From contig OZ240237.1 in assembly GCA_965198025.1 (NCBI GenBank), forward strand, positions 2,542,001 through 2,606,000: 64,000 nt of DNA, in the 5' to 3' direction. This stretch comes from CAYWWM01 sp965198025 (lineage in GTDB: Bacteria > Acidobacteriota > Terriglobia > 2-12-FULL-54-10). A program made the translations under genes and the position numbers. Each line of letters starts with the position of its first letter. The first letter of the stretch is position 1. The notes under the pieces were generated by a model, which saw nothing but the letters and a program-made list of their open reading frames with translations, searched no databases and had not been told where the DNA came from. Below are positions 51,368 to 60,157 of this stretch, piece by piece.

Positions 51368-52651
51368 TTATTTTCCGGACTGCACGAATTTCTTGAGAAG
51401 TCTCGAGTAATCGCTCCGGGTACGCACTTTTCTCTCCAGCATGGCCTGGAAAAATTGCTCCCGGATTCTTTCGTAGCGGGGCGTGCCCGCCGCGATGCCC
51501 AACGCCTGCAATTCGGTGTCCGGCAGCTTCGAGCGCATCGGCAGGTACTTCCGCAAGTAATTGCGGACGCGGGCCGAGACCTTGGCTGTTCGATACGAGA
51601 GCAGAACGAGCAGGATCAACTCCGGCCTCGCGGCAGAGAGCAGCTGATAGAGCTTCGCCGGAGTTGAGTCGGGCTGGCCGCCCACGTTCATGGCCAGTCG
51701 CTTGGCGGCGGCGGGCAGTTTGCGAAAGTCGTTGGAATCCTGCGGCTCCAGGCACAGGCGCTTCACGGCCGCATTGCGGTCGCGCGGAGAAAGCTTGTGA
51801 GTCAGCAGATACAGGAACAGAGGGAAGGAACGTACCGGGAGCCCGGCGACGGCCAGCATCTGCGCCGCATTGGTGGCGCGAGCCATGGCCGCCCAGTCGA
51901 GCCGCGGCCCCTGCAGCTTCGGGTGGAGAACGGTCAGCAGTCCTTCCTCTTGCAGCGCCCTCAGAATCTCCTCCGGGTCGTAGTCGCGGCCGATGCGCCG
52001 GAATTCCTTCTGCAGGTCCTCGGGCGTAATCTTCTCCAGCAGCTTGGCGTCCTTGGCCTCTTGATACTGCGCCGCAGTCTTCGGCTCGAACTTATATTTC
52101 AAGCGGGTCCGAAAGCGCGTGCCCCGGAACAAGCGGATGGGGTCTCGCAGGAAACTGCCCGGCTGCAGAGCCCGCAGTTCCTTCTTTTCCATGTCGGCGA
52201 CACCGTTGGTGGGATCCAGCAGCAGGCCGCGCGAGTGCGGATTGAGCGAAATGCCAATGGCGTTGACCGAATAGTCCCGGCTCCGCAGATCGTCCAGAAT
52301 GCTGCCGGGCCGCGCGCGAGACCTTGACTTCCTGAGGCCGTTTCCGGCGCGCGCCATGGACACGCTCAGCAGCATCCCGTGAGGAAACTCCAGTTCGGCC
52401 GCTTTCAGAGCGTCGCTCTTCCAGACGACGCGGGCCTGCCGGCGGGTGAGCTGCCGCACGAGCTTCAGCGCCTTGCCCTCGACGACAAAGTCCAGGTCTT
52501 CCAGCGGAAAGCCGCCGATGAGGTCGCGCACCGCCCCTCCCACCAAGTAGAGGTTCATGCCCAGTTCTTCGGCAGCCTCCTGGACCTGCAGCACGATCCG
52601 CCACTGCTCCGGGTGGAGCCTGCTTTCCATCAAGAATAGATAATCGGGCAT
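51368..52651 (-). CDS. CCA tRNA nucleotidyltransferase / poly(A) polymerase family protein
   Basis: 427 residues. The class II nucleotidyltransferase head is clear: LYLVGGAVRDLIGGFPLEDLDFVVEG with GG and the DxD carboxylates. Next are the RRD-like segment DDLRSRDYSVNAIGISLNP, LRALQPGSFLRDPIRLFRGTRF (template-region motif) and neck helices DLQKEFRRI. The C-terminal half is helical and unlike a typical HD domain. It adds or repairs CCA at tRNA ends or polyadenylates RNA; the two cannot be told apart by eye. ATG 52651 or ATG 52630 may be the start. Confidence 0.85.
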   Translation of the reverse strand: MPDYLFLMESRLHPEQWRIVLQVQEAAEELGMNLYLVGGAVRDLIGGFPLEDLDFVVEGKALKLVRQLTRRQARVVWKSDALKAAELEFPHGMLLSVSMARAGNGLRKSRSRARPGSILDDLRSRDYSVNAIGISLNPHSRGLLLDPTNGVADMEKKELRALQPGSFLRDPIRLFRGTRFRTRLKYKFEPKTAAQYQEAKDAKLLEKITPEDLQKEFRRIGRDYDPEEILRALQEEGLLTVLHPKLQGPRLDWAAMARATNAAQMLAVAGLPVRSFPLFLYLLTHKLSPRDRNAAVKRLCLEPQDSNDFRKLPAAAKRLAMNVGGQPDSTPAKLYQLLSAARPELILLVLLSYRTAKVSARVRNYLRKYLPMRSKLPDTELQALGIAAGTPRYERIREQFFQAMLERKVRTRSDYSRLLKKFVQSGK

Positions 52652-52676
52652 GCTGGTTACACTCCGGGAAATATAG

Positions 52677-53606
52677 TCAGGCCCGGGGATGATAGCGATG
52701 ATAGATTTCCTGGAGACGCTCGGTCACCACGTGCGTGTAGATTTGCGTGGTGGCAACGTCGGCGTGGCCGAGCATCATCTGGAGCGACCGCAAGTCCGCC
52801 CCGCGTGCCAGCAGATGGGTCGCGAAACTGTGCCGCATCAGGTGCGGAGTAACCGGCTGGCGAAGTCCGGCGAGCCGTCCGTAGCGGCTGAGCAGCAGCC
52901 AGACGGCCTGCCGCGTGAGCCTGCCGCCCCGCCGGCTGACGAACAAGTACCCGGACGACCGCGAACCGAGCAGCCTGGCCCGCGGTCCGGCCAGATAGTA
53001 TTCCACTGCCGCCACTGCCATCCGGCCAACCGGTACGATGCGCTGCTTGTTCCCCTTCCCCAGCGCGCGGACGTACCCGGCGTCCAGGTGCATGTCGGCC
53101 ATGCGCAGCGACGTCAGCTCGGACACCCGCAAGCCCGTCCCGTACAGAAGTTCCAGGATGGCGCGGTCGCGAACACCGAGCGGGGTGTCCCTGGGCGGCT
53201 GCGCCAGTAACGCTTCTACCTCATTGGGGCTCAGATGCTTAGGCAGCACTTTCCAAATTCGCGGAGATACCAGGTTTTCGGTCGGGTTGGACGATGCCAG
53301 GTTCTCTCGGCGGAGGTATCGGTAGAAGTGGCGCAGAGCAACGATCTGGCGGGCAACCGTCCTGCTTTCAAGCTGTTGGTGGTTGAGATCCGCAAGGAAT
53401 TGGCGGACCCCCGCCGGTCCGGCCTCATCCAGCCCCCAGCGTTTCTTTTCAAGGAATCGAGCGAATTTTCCCAGATCGCGGGCATATGCCTCCACAGTAT
53501 TCGGCGAGAGGCCCTTCTCAACTCGAAGGTAATCCAGAAAGACGGCGATCCGGTCTTCTGCTGTCGCAACTTGCCTGGAATCATCTTGTTGCGTCGTGGC
53601 TTTCAT
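52677..53606 (-). CDS. xerD: Site-specific tyrosine recombinase XerD-like
   Basis: 309 residues from ATG 53606, the normal size; an ATG 78 bp upstream is in frame but adds sequence outside the family. The N-terminal core-binding domain reads RIAVFLDYLRVEKGLSPNTVEAYARDLGKF. The catalytic residues are Arg in LLYGTGLRVSELTSL, Lys in GKGNKQR, His-x-x-Arg in HLMRHSFATHLL, His in LGHADVATTQIY and the nucleophile Tyr in the same motif. It resolves chromosome dimers with XerC at dif. No dif site or xerC was seen nearby. The gene is divergent from lpxD. Confidence 0.92.
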   Translation of the reverse strand: MKATTQQDDSRQVATAEDRIAVFLDYLRVEKGLSPNTVEAYARDLGKFARFLEKKRWGLDEAGPAGVRQFLADLNHQQLESRTVARQIVALRHFYRYLRRENLASSNPTENLVSPRIWKVLPKHLSPNEVEALLAQPPRDTPLGVRDRAILELLYGTGLRVSELTSLRMADMHLDAGYVRALGKGNKQRIVPVGRMAVAAVEYYLAGPRARLLGSRSSGYLFVSRRGGRLTRQAVWLLLSRYGRLAGLRQPVTPHLMRHSFATHLLARGADLRSLQMMLGHADVATTQIYTHVVTERLQEIYHRYHPRA

Positions 53607-53728
53607 CTCTGGTTCACACTCGATACGGCCTCCGGCATGAAAGATTCGCTCCCCGGCCGCCGCCAAGGGCTTTGCTTGGCTCATCCACAGAATATATATT
53701 GGACGGCAGCAATGTGGAAGGATTTTCT

Positions 53729-54778
53729 ATGAAATTAAAGGAAATTGCGGAAAAACTGGATTGTTCACTCGAGGGCAACGGCGAACTGGAGATCACGGGA
53801 GCGAACGGTCTGGAGCGTGCCGGACCGGGCGAATTGACGTTTCTGGCGAACCGAGCCTACAGGCCGCTCCTCAAGACGACCCGAGCGGGGGCCGTGTTGC
53901 TAGCAAAGGACTTTGCGGCGCCCGACAGACCGACACCTCTCCCGACGCTGCGCTGCGAGGACCCGTACCTCGCCTTCGCCAAGGCGCTCGAATTCTTCTA
54001 CCAGCCGCCACGACCGGCCCCAGGCATCCATCCGACGGCGGTGATCTCGCCGTCGGCAAAAATCGGTTCCCTCGGTTCTTTCGGTTCCATCGGACCGTAT
54101 GTTGTGATCGAAAACGATGTCGAAATCGGCGCGAACGCCGTCCTGCATAGCCACGTCGTCATCTATCGTGGTGCAAAGATCGGGGATGACTTCACGGCGC
54201 ACAGCCACTCCGTGGTGCGGGAGTTCTGCCAGATCGGCAACCGCGTCATACTGCAGAACGGCGTCGTAATCGGAGGCGACGGCTACGGGTTCGCCCGGCA
54301 GGCCGACGGGTCACACTACAAGATGGTGCAATCCGGGATCGCGGTGATCGAGGACGATGTGGAAGTGCAGGCGCTGTCATGCGTGGACCGCGCGACGGTC
54401 GGCGAGACGCGCATCCGGCGGGGCGCGAAGCTCGACAACTTTGTGCAGGTGGGCCACGCCTGCGACGTCGGCGAGAACACGCTGCTCTGCGCGCAAACGG
54501 GGCTCGCCGGAAGCACGCGACTCGGCAGGAACGTCCTGCTCGCCGGGCAGTGCGGCATGGCCGGACACATGAAGGTCGGGGACAACGTGATCCTGACAGC
54601 CAAGTCTGCCGCGCACGGCGAAATCCCCGCCAACGCCCGGCTGTCGGGAATCCCGGCCTTCGACAGCAAGCAATGGCTGCGCGCGATCGCTGCGTTCAAG
54701 AACCTGCCGGAATTGCAAAAGACGGTGCGGGAGTTGAAGGCCGCCGTGGAGAAAGGAGGGAGGGGCGGGACCAGCTGA
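53729..54778 (+). CDS. lpxD: UDP-3-O-(3-hydroxyacyl)glucosamine N-acyltransferase
   Basis: 349 residues from ATG 53729 after GGAAGGA. The N-terminal uridine-binding domain (NGLERAGPGELTFLANRAYRPLLKTTRAGAVLL) precedes a left-handed beta-helix of hexapeptide repeats from HPTAVISPSAKIG onward. The catalytic and acyl-carrier-binding region is around NGVVIGGDGYGFA and LDNFVQVGHACDVGENTLLCAQTGLAGS. The C-terminal helix is KNLPELQKTVRELKAAV. It adds the second acyl chain in lipid A synthesis, confirming an outer membrane. Early in the helix the sequence reads KIGSLGSFGSIGPYVV instead of the usual KIGxNVxIGPxVV, encoded by a TTCGG-type microrepeat. Confidence 0.95.
   Translation: MKLKEIAEKLDCSLEGNGELEITGANGLERAGPGELTFLANRAYRPLLKTTRAGAVLLAKDFAAPDRPTPLPTLRCEDPYLAFAKALEFFYQPPRPAPGIHPTAVISPSAKIGSLGSFGSIGPYVVIENDVEIGANAVLHSHVVIYRGAKIGDDFTAHSHSVVREFCQIGNRVILQNGVVIGGDGYGFARQADGSHYKMVQSGIAVIEDDVEVQALSCVDRATVGETRIRRGAKLDNFVQVGHACDVGENTLLCAQTGLAGSTRLGRNVLLAGQCGMAGHMKVGDNVILTAKSAAHGEIPANARLSGIPAFDSKQWLRAIAAFKNLPELQKTVRELKAAVEKGGRGGTS
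54061..54094. repeat. TTCGG-type microrepeat within lpxD
   Basis: Three 9-bp units (TCGGTTCCC, TCGGTTCTT, TCGGTTCCA) encode the SLGSFGSIG stretch of the beta-helix. It shares TCGGTTCTTTCGGTTC with the repeat in the acyl-CoA synthetase gene (33102-33159). Confidence 0.6.
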
Positions 54779-54833
54779 TTTTCGAGGCCGGATTCTCGAC
54801 CCTATTGCGGCAGTGCTGGACGCTGCTTGGGAT

Positions 54834-56591
54834 TTATCCGGCAGCGGCCTTTTGTTTCCGCTCGATTTTGGCCCAGGTGTCGCGCAGCGTGGCGGTGCGG
54901 TTGAAGACGAGCTTCTCCGGAGTAGAGTCCCGGTCCACGCAGAAGTAGCCCATGCGCTCGAATTGATACACGGTCCCGACGGTCGCTGAACGCAGGCTCG
55001 GTTCCATGCGGCAGCGGTCGATGACTTCGAGCGAATTCGGGTTGAGGTTCGAGAGGAAGGTTTCGCCTTCGGGGGTATCGTTGGGGTCTTCTTTTGAAAA
55101 CAGGGTCTCGTAGAGCCGCACCTCGGCTGCAAGCGCATGCCCGGCCGAGACCCAGTGGATGGTGGACTTGACCTTGCGCCCGTCGGGCGTGTTGCCGCCG
55201 CGCGTGGCCGGATCATAGACGCAGCGCAGTTCGACGATGTTGCCGCCCGCGTCCTTGACCACGTCCTTGCACGTCACGAGATAAGCATATCGCAGGCGCA
55301 CTTCCCTGCCCGGCGAGAGGCGGAAATATCCCTTCGGCGGGACTTCCCGAAAATCGTCCTGCTCGATGTAGAGCACGCGTGAGAACGGGACCTTGCGTGT
55401 GCCGGCGCCGGCATCTTCGGGATTGTTGACGGCTTCGAGCTCTTCGACCTGACCCTCGGGATAGTTTTCGATCACAACTCGCAGCGGGCGCAGGACGGCC
55501 ATCACACGCGGGGCGCGCAGGTTCAGATCCTCGCGCACGCAATGTTCGAGCAGCGCCAACTCGACGACCCCGTTGGTTTTCGAGACGCCGATGCGGCTGC
55601 AGAAATTGCGGAACGCCTCGGGCGTGTAGCCCCGGCGGCGCGCGCCGCACAAAGTCGGCATGCGCGGGTCGTCCCAGCCGCGGACGTGGCCGTCGCGGAC
55701 CAGCTGCAGCAGCTTGCGTTTGCTCAAGAGCGTGCAGGTCAGATTCAGGCGGTCGAACTCGATCTGCTGCGGGTGATGGATTCCCAACTGGTCGAGGAGC
55801 CAGTCGTAGAGCGGGCGGTGATCCTCGAACTCCAGGGTGCAGATCGAGTGCGTGATGCCTTCGATCGAGTCCGACTGTCCGTGCGCGTAGTCGTAGGTCG
55901 GATAAACGCACCACGTCTTACCGGTGCGGTGGTGCTCGGCATGCAGGATGCGGTACAGGATGGGGTCGCGCAAGTTCAGGTTGGGGGAGGCCATGTCGAT
56001 CTTGGCGCGCAGCGTACGCGAGCCGTCCGGAAATTCGCCCGCGCGCATCAGTTCGAACAAGGAGAGATTCTCCTCGACACTGCGGTCGCGGTAAGGGCTG
56101 TTGCGTCCCGGCTCGCTCAGAGTGCCACGATGCTCGCGCACCTGGTCAGCGTCGAGGTCGCAAACGTATGCCTTGCCGGCTTTGATGAGCTGCACGGCCC
56201 ACTCGTAGAGCTGCCCGAAGTAGTCGGAGGCATAGAACAGACGGTCCTCCCAGTCGCCGCCCAGCCAGCGGATGTCTTCGATGATCGAGTCCACATACTC
56301 GGTTTCTTCCTTGAGCGGGTTGGTGTCGTCAAAGCGGAGATTGCACTTGCCCCCGAACTCCCGCGCGAGGCCGAAATTGATGTGGAGGGATTTGGCGTGG
56401 CCGAGGTGCAAGTAGCCGTTCGGCTCCGGCGGGAACCGGGTATGCACGCGCCCGCCGTGCTTGTTGTTCTCGCGGTCGCGGAGGATGATGTCCCGGATGA
56501 AGTTCGATCTTGAAACGGGGGACGCAGATGCAGACGCCGGCGCGCTCTTTGTACCTGACTCCGACTCGGGAACTCTAGCGGGCGTACTCAT
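54834..56591 (-). CDS. glnS: Glutaminyl-tRNA synthetase
   Basis: 585 residues. Class I synthetase signatures are present: the HIGH-type PNGYLHLGHAKSLHINFGLA and the KMSKS-type LLSKRKLLQLV. GlnRS landmarks are SNFIRDIILRDRENNKHGGRVHTRFPPEPNGY, RFDDTNPLKEETEYVDSI, CVYPTYDYAHGQSDSIEGITHSICTLEFEDHRPLYDWLL and a two-barrel anticodon-binding C-terminus. It charges tRNA-Gln directly. The N-terminal 28 residues are Ser/Pro-rich and variable. Its start is 33 bp after the secreted cupin gene, so it may share a transcript. Confidence 0.95.
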   Translation of the reverse strand: MSTPARVPESESGTKSAPASASASPVSRSNFIRDIILRDRENNKHGGRVHTRFPPEPNGYLHLGHAKSLHINFGLAREFGGKCNLRFDDTNPLKEETEYVDSIIEDIRWLGGDWEDRLFYASDYFGQLYEWAVQLIKAGKAYVCDLDADQVREHRGTLSEPGRNSPYRDRSVEENLSLFELMRAGEFPDGSRTLRAKIDMASPNLNLRDPILYRILHAEHHRTGKTWCVYPTYDYAHGQSDSIEGITHSICTLEFEDHRPLYDWLLDQLGIHHPQQIEFDRLNLTCTLLSKRKLLQLVRDGHVRGWDDPRMPTLCGARRRGYTPEAFRNFCSRIGVSKTNGVVELALLEHCVREDLNLRAPRVMAVLRPLRVVIENYPEGQVEELEAVNNPEDAGAGTRKVPFSRVLYIEQDDFREVPPKGYFRLSPGREVRLRYAYLVTCKDVVKDAGGNIVELRCVYDPATRGGNTPDGRKVKSTIHWVSAGHALAAEVRLYETLFSKEDPNDTPEGETFLSNLNPNSLEVIDRCRMEPSLRSATVGTVYQFERMGYFCVDRDSTPEKLVFNRTATLRDTWAKIERKQKAAAG

Positions 56592-56624
56592 TCTGTTCGA
56601 ATTGGAAATGTCTCGCGCTTTGCT

Positions 56625-57653
56625 TCAACGGACGATCGTTACCGGCTTGTTCGGGTTGTTCTGCATCAGGAAGTTGCGCTCCAGGCCGACGCGATGGAAG
56701 TAGCCGGACGGTTTGATCTGGAGGAAGCGCCCGCCGATGCCGCGCGGCCGATGGTTGTGGTATTCGTTGGCCTCCACCAGGAACAGGTCGCCCTCGGTCC
56801 AGTCCAGCCGCCGCTCCGGCTGTCCTTCCTTCTGCAGCGTGACGTAGCCGTCGCCCTTCAGGACGAAATAGACGGTCTCCCAGACGTGACGATGTTCCGG
56901 GGTGGTGCCGTCGGCGGCGGTGAACTCGCGCACTTCCATCTCCAGCAACTCATTGGCTGCCATGTCGCCGAACGGCAGAATGGTGATCCCGAGCTGGTCG
57001 CGGCTGCGCCGCAGCATCTCGCGGCCGCGCAGGTCGGGCAGGATATGGCCGACCTGCATGCGGACGTTCTCGGGTCCGGTGGTGTCCTCGGGCGTGTACT
57101 CCGGGTCCTGCGCGACCGACTGGTTCCAGCGGTCTTCAAACTGGAAGTCAATCGCGGAAAGAAAGTCCGCATTCTGAAACACGTTGCGGGTCAGAGGAGC
57201 GGTCGTGATGGAGAGATAGCGGGCCGGGGTGGTGGGGGAGCTGTTGAAATGCTGGTGCCAGGCGTTCAAGCTGGGCGAGAGCAGGTCGCCTTCCTTCCAG
57301 TCATAGCGCTCCTTGCGAATCTCCGGCCGCGGCCACATTTGCGTATAGCCGGTTCCGGAAACGATCAGAATCATCTCCTCGGCCAAATGGCGATGCGGCG
57401 GAAGATTCCCGCCCGGAGGAATCTCGATCAGCGTGACGTCCGCCTGATGGAACTTGCCTTCGCTCAGCCGCGCCGCCGGCACGCCGAGCTCCGTATCCAT
57501 CCGCAGGGGATGCTCCTTCAGGCGAATCAACTCCGGACTGCGCTGCGCCAGGGCCTGCGGGACGCCGCCCAAAACACCCACCATGAAAAATCCGACGACC
57601 CAAGCCAGGGTAATCGGCGCAATCCGGTTTCCATTCCTGCTGGTTGCACGCAT
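56625..57653 (-). CDS. Exported bicupin protein
   Basis: 342 residues from ATG 57653, which follows AAAGGAGG. The leader (RIAPITLAWVVGFFMVGVLGGVPQALAQ) is a signal peptide. Two cupin domains are visible. The first has IPPGGNLPPHRHLAEEMILIVSGTGYTQM (HxH-x5-E metal motif) and WHQHFN. The second has GTTPEHRHVWETVYFVLKGDGYV and EANEYHNHRP. Both retain metal ligands, so each could bind iron, manganese or another metal. It is probably a periplasmic dioxygenase, isomerase or sensor; the substrate is unknown. Confidence 0.85.
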   Translation of the reverse strand: MRATSRNGNRIAPITLAWVVGFFMVGVLGGVPQALAQRSPELIRLKEHPLRMDTELGVPAARLSEGKFHQADVTLIEIPPGGNLPPHRHLAEEMILIVSGTGYTQMWPRPEIRKERYDWKEGDLLSPSLNAWHQHFNSSPTTPARYLSITTAPLTRNVFQNADFLSAIDFQFEDRWNQSVAQDPEYTPEDTTGPENVRMQVGHILPDLRGREMLRRSRDQLGITILPFGDMAANELLEMEVREFTAADGTTPEHRHVWETVYFVLKGDGYVTLQKEGQPERRLDWTEGDLFLVEANEYHNHRPRGIGGRFLQIKPSGYFHRVGLERNFLMQNNPNKPVTIVR

Positions 57654-57743
57654 CTATGAATCCTCCTTTGCGTTCCTTCACTTTGGTACCAAGCGCTTCG
57701 CCAAGGCTACCCGGAGTGGTTGCTCTTTTTCAAGGAGCCGGGT

Positions 57744-58220
57744 CTACTGCTTGTCGTAGACGCGCACGGTCCTGCCGGCCCGCTCGGGCGGCAGCACCCG
57801 ATCGGCCGTCCAAGTCATCGTCTTGCCATCTCTCGAAATGTCCCAGCGCATGCGGTTATGAACCTGCCCGTCCTTCTTCGCCACCGCCTCCAGCGTGTAG
57901 CGGTCGATGCGCCGCAAAGCAAGCGTGTCCAGGTTGGCGTCGCCGTGGACGGGATGGTCCTCGCCGTCAAAGTACAAGGTCCATGTCCCGCGTGTAGGGT
58001 TGCCGTCGGCGTCGCGCAGCGGCCGCGTGATCCGGATGCCGTTCGGGATCGGTTCGTGCGTCCGCGTCAGGGCTTCGGCCGACTGCCCGGGACTAAGCTG
58101 CGTCCTCGCGACGTTGATCTTCCAGGTGCCCATGATGGGATCGTCGGCGCCGGTTTGAGCCATCAGAACGGTGGAACCGGCCAGCAGGGCCGCGACCAGA
58201 AGACAGGTTTTCTCGGGCAT
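57744..58220 (-). CDS. Small exported protein of an acidobacterial GTWKxN-type family
   Basis: 158 residues from ATG 58220 (site AGAGGAG). After the signal peptide (MPEKTCLLVAALLAGSTVLMAQT) the mature protein starts DDPIMGTWKINVARTQLSPGQSAEALTRTHEP. It continues with alternating strands (RGTWTLYFDGEDHPV, RIDRYTLEAVAKKDGQVH, RWDISRDGKTMTWTADR), a small beta-barrel or lipocalin-like pattern. I recall similar short proteins as common in Acidobacteria, without assigned function. It lies 26 bp after the cyclase-family gene and is probably co-transcribed. Confidence 0.75.
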   Translation of the reverse strand: MPEKTCLLVAALLAGSTVLMAQTGADDPIMGTWKINVARTQLSPGQSAEALTRTHEPIPNGIRITRPLRDADGNPTRGTWTLYFDGEDHPVHGDANLDTLALRRIDRYTLEAVAKKDGQVHNRMRWDISRDGKTMTWTADRVLPPERAGRTVRVYDKQ

Positions 58221-58246
58221 TTCGATACTCCTCTCGCTTGGTTCCG

Positions 58247-59209
58247 CTAACGAATGGCAACCGGGGCCACGGTCGAGCCCGTGCCGCCCTTGATCTTCAA
58301 GGGTTGCAGGATCAGGGCAAACTCGTAGGCGTGCGCGGCGGCCAGCGCTTCCAGCTTCATGCTTTCGAGCAGATAGATACCGTGCTGGATCAGCATCATG
58401 CCGTGGATCGCGTTGTCGGCGGGCACAGGCGACTGGAACTGGATGCAGCAATTATCTGCGCCCACGAGCATGGGGTCCTGCTGCACGATCCACTCGCCCG
58501 CCGCCGAGCCCAATCCGGGCCAATTCCTACCGTACCGCGCATTGTCGCGGCCGATGTGGTTCCCCCAGCCGGTGTGAATCAGGACAGCGTCGCCGGGCTG
58601 GAGCGTGAGGTTCTGGCGAGCCAGCGCCTGCTGCAAATCCTGCGGCGTGATGGCGTAGGACTCGGGCAGCGTGTCCACGCCCTTGAGCGCCGCAACGTCG
58701 ATCATCACGCCGCGCGTCATCAGCGTGCCGACTTTCTCAACGCCGAGCTTCGTAAAGCCGTTCCGGGTATAGAGGTCGTTGAACTGAAAACAATTGTAGA
58801 AGCTGCCGTTATACATCTGATGCGTAAAGCCGTCAAACTGCGTGCCGATCTGCCCCAATTCCGTCACGACCAGCTCTTCATTGCTGTTGCGCCGGTTCGG
58901 CTGCGGGAGCGAAGGCTTGGTGTAGGTGTTGAAGCTGCGGCCGGTGTTGAAGTACGTCTCCTGCGGATCGGGCGAGAGGACCTGGCCGAGCTCGAAGACT
59001 TCTCCAGTCCGGATCAAGCGTGCTGCGCGCAGGACCGTCTCCGGCTTCATCCAGTTGGCGGAGCCCCGCTCATCGCCCGCTCCCCATTTCGACGGGCAGC
59101 GCTCGCTCTCGGGCGGCATCTGCCAGGGTTGGGAAGACTGGGCGTAGAGAGCGGTGCTACCCATAACGAATGTCATAGCGATCATCATCGCGAAAATTCC
59201 GCCTCGCAT
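58247..59209 (-). CDS. Exported cyclase-family (kynurenine formamidase-like) protein
   Basis: 320 residues from ATG 59209 with site GAGGGGA. The leader (GGIFAMMIAMTFVMGSTALYAQ) is a signal peptide. The cyclase/KynB-type fold is indicated by ELGQIGTQFDGFTHQMYNGSFYNCF (the His-x-x-x-Asp-type metal region reads TQFDGFTH). Further support comes from LMTRGVMIDVAALKGVDTLPESYAITPQDLQQALARQNLTLQPGDAVLIHTGWG and VGADNCCIQFQSP. These enzymes hydrolyse formyl-amides or cyclise acids using zinc or manganese. The substrate is unknown. Confidence 0.85.
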   Translation of the reverse strand: MRGGIFAMMIAMTFVMGSTALYAQSSQPWQMPPESERCPSKWGAGDERGSANWMKPETVLRAARLIRTGEVFELGQVLSPDPQETYFNTGRSFNTYTKPSLPQPNRRNSNEELVVTELGQIGTQFDGFTHQMYNGSFYNCFQFNDLYTRNGFTKLGVEKVGTLMTRGVMIDVAALKGVDTLPESYAITPQDLQQALARQNLTLQPGDAVLIHTGWGNHIGRDNARYGRNWPGLGSAAGEWIVQQDPMLVGADNCCIQFQSPVPADNAIHGMMLIQHGIYLLESMKLEALAAAHAYEFALILQPLKIKGGTGSTVAPVAIR

Positions 59210-59274
59210 ATTCCCCTCCGATGCCGGATCGCCTGTCCCGTCCAGGAATTGGGCAGTCGTAGTCGAGTCAACTC

Positions 59275-59427
59275 CTATTGCCCGACCGGCGCGCGGTCTT
59301 TCTCTTCGATCAACGCCTTGAGCGTCGCGATCTCTCGGTGCAAGCCGTTTTGCCGCATCGCCAGGCTCACCAGATAGCCGACGTGCAGCACCCAAACCAC
59401 CGCATAGGCCCAAAACAGGTTTTCCAT
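59275..59427 (-). CDS. CcmD-like small membrane protein
   Basis: 50 residues from ATG 59427. It has one transmembrane helix (LFWAYAVVWVLHVGYLVSLAMR) followed by a short charged cytoplasmic tail (LHREIATLKALIEEKD). This is the usual shape of CcmD, which stabilises the CcmABC-CcmE heme-handling complex. It lies 20 bp after ccmC on the same strand. Confidence 0.75.
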   Translation of the reverse strand: MENLFWAYAVVWVLHVGYLVSLAMRQNGLHREIATLKALIEEKDRAPVGQ

Positions 59428-59447
59428 ACAGCCTCCAGAAATATTGC

Positions 59448-60134
59448 TTAGCCCAGCATCAATTGGCGCCGCAGTTGCTGTATCTCCTCGCTGCTTCTTT
59501 CCAGGCGCATGCGCAGCATCACAAGCAGCGCGAACAGGACCGAAAACGCCGCCCAGGACAGCATCAGCACCTGGAACATCTGAGGGTCGAGGCCGGAATC
59601 CTCGCCCCCCATCAGGACCGGCTGCGGATGCTGCGTCCGCCAGAGGCGGATCGAGAAGTAGACGATTGGCACGTCCACAAAGGCGAAAATTCCGAACACC
59701 GCCGAGAGCGTGGCGCGGCGCGGCGGCTCCTCCAGAAAATCCCGCAGCAGGAGGTAGCTCACGTACATGAGCCACAGCACGAGCGTGGAAGTCAGCCGCG
59801 CATCCCAGGTCCACCAGATTCCCCACACCGGCCTAGCCCAGATCGGCCCGGTAATCAACACCGCCGTGCAAAAGATGATGCCGATCTCGGCGCTGGCCAG
59901 CGCCAGCCGGTCCCACTTGAGGTTCTTGGTAATCAGATACCCGGTACTGCCGATGAAGACCATCAGGAACGCCAGCATGGCAGTCCAGGCCGAGGGGACG
60001 TGAATGTAGAAGATACGCTGGATATCGCCCATGGTCGCTTCGGTCGGCGCCCACAGAAAGGCACCGTACATCGTCGCTACGATGCCCACCGCGGCCAGAA
60101 CCGCCAGCCCTCTTTCCCAGACCCTCGATCCCAC
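59448..60134 (-). CDS. ccmC: Heme exporter protein CcmC
   Basis: 228 residues from GTG 60134, which follows AAAGGGA; this start gives the standard length. Six membrane segments are predicted. The tryptophan-rich heme-handling motif is VWGIWWTWDARLTSTLVLWLMYVSYL. Conserved histidines are in IFYIHVPSAW and WRTQHPQP. CcmC loads heme onto CcmE during cytochrome c maturation. It sits between ccmA and ccmD on one strand; the c-type cytochrome at 12768-13985 would need such a system. Confidence 0.92.
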   Translation of the reverse strand: MGSRVWERGLAVLAAVGIVATMYGAFLWAPTEATMGDIQRIFYIHVPSAWTAMLAFLMVFIGSTGYLITKNLKWDRLALASAEIGIIFCTAVLITGPIWARPVWGIWWTWDARLTSTLVLWLMYVSYLLLRDFLEEPPRRATLSAVFGIFAFVDVPIVYFSIRLWRTQHPQPVLMGGEDSGLDPQMFQVLMLSWAAFSVLFALLVMLRMRLERSSEEIQQLRRQLMLG

Positions 60135-60157
60135 TATGGTTCCCTTTCTTTGTCCCA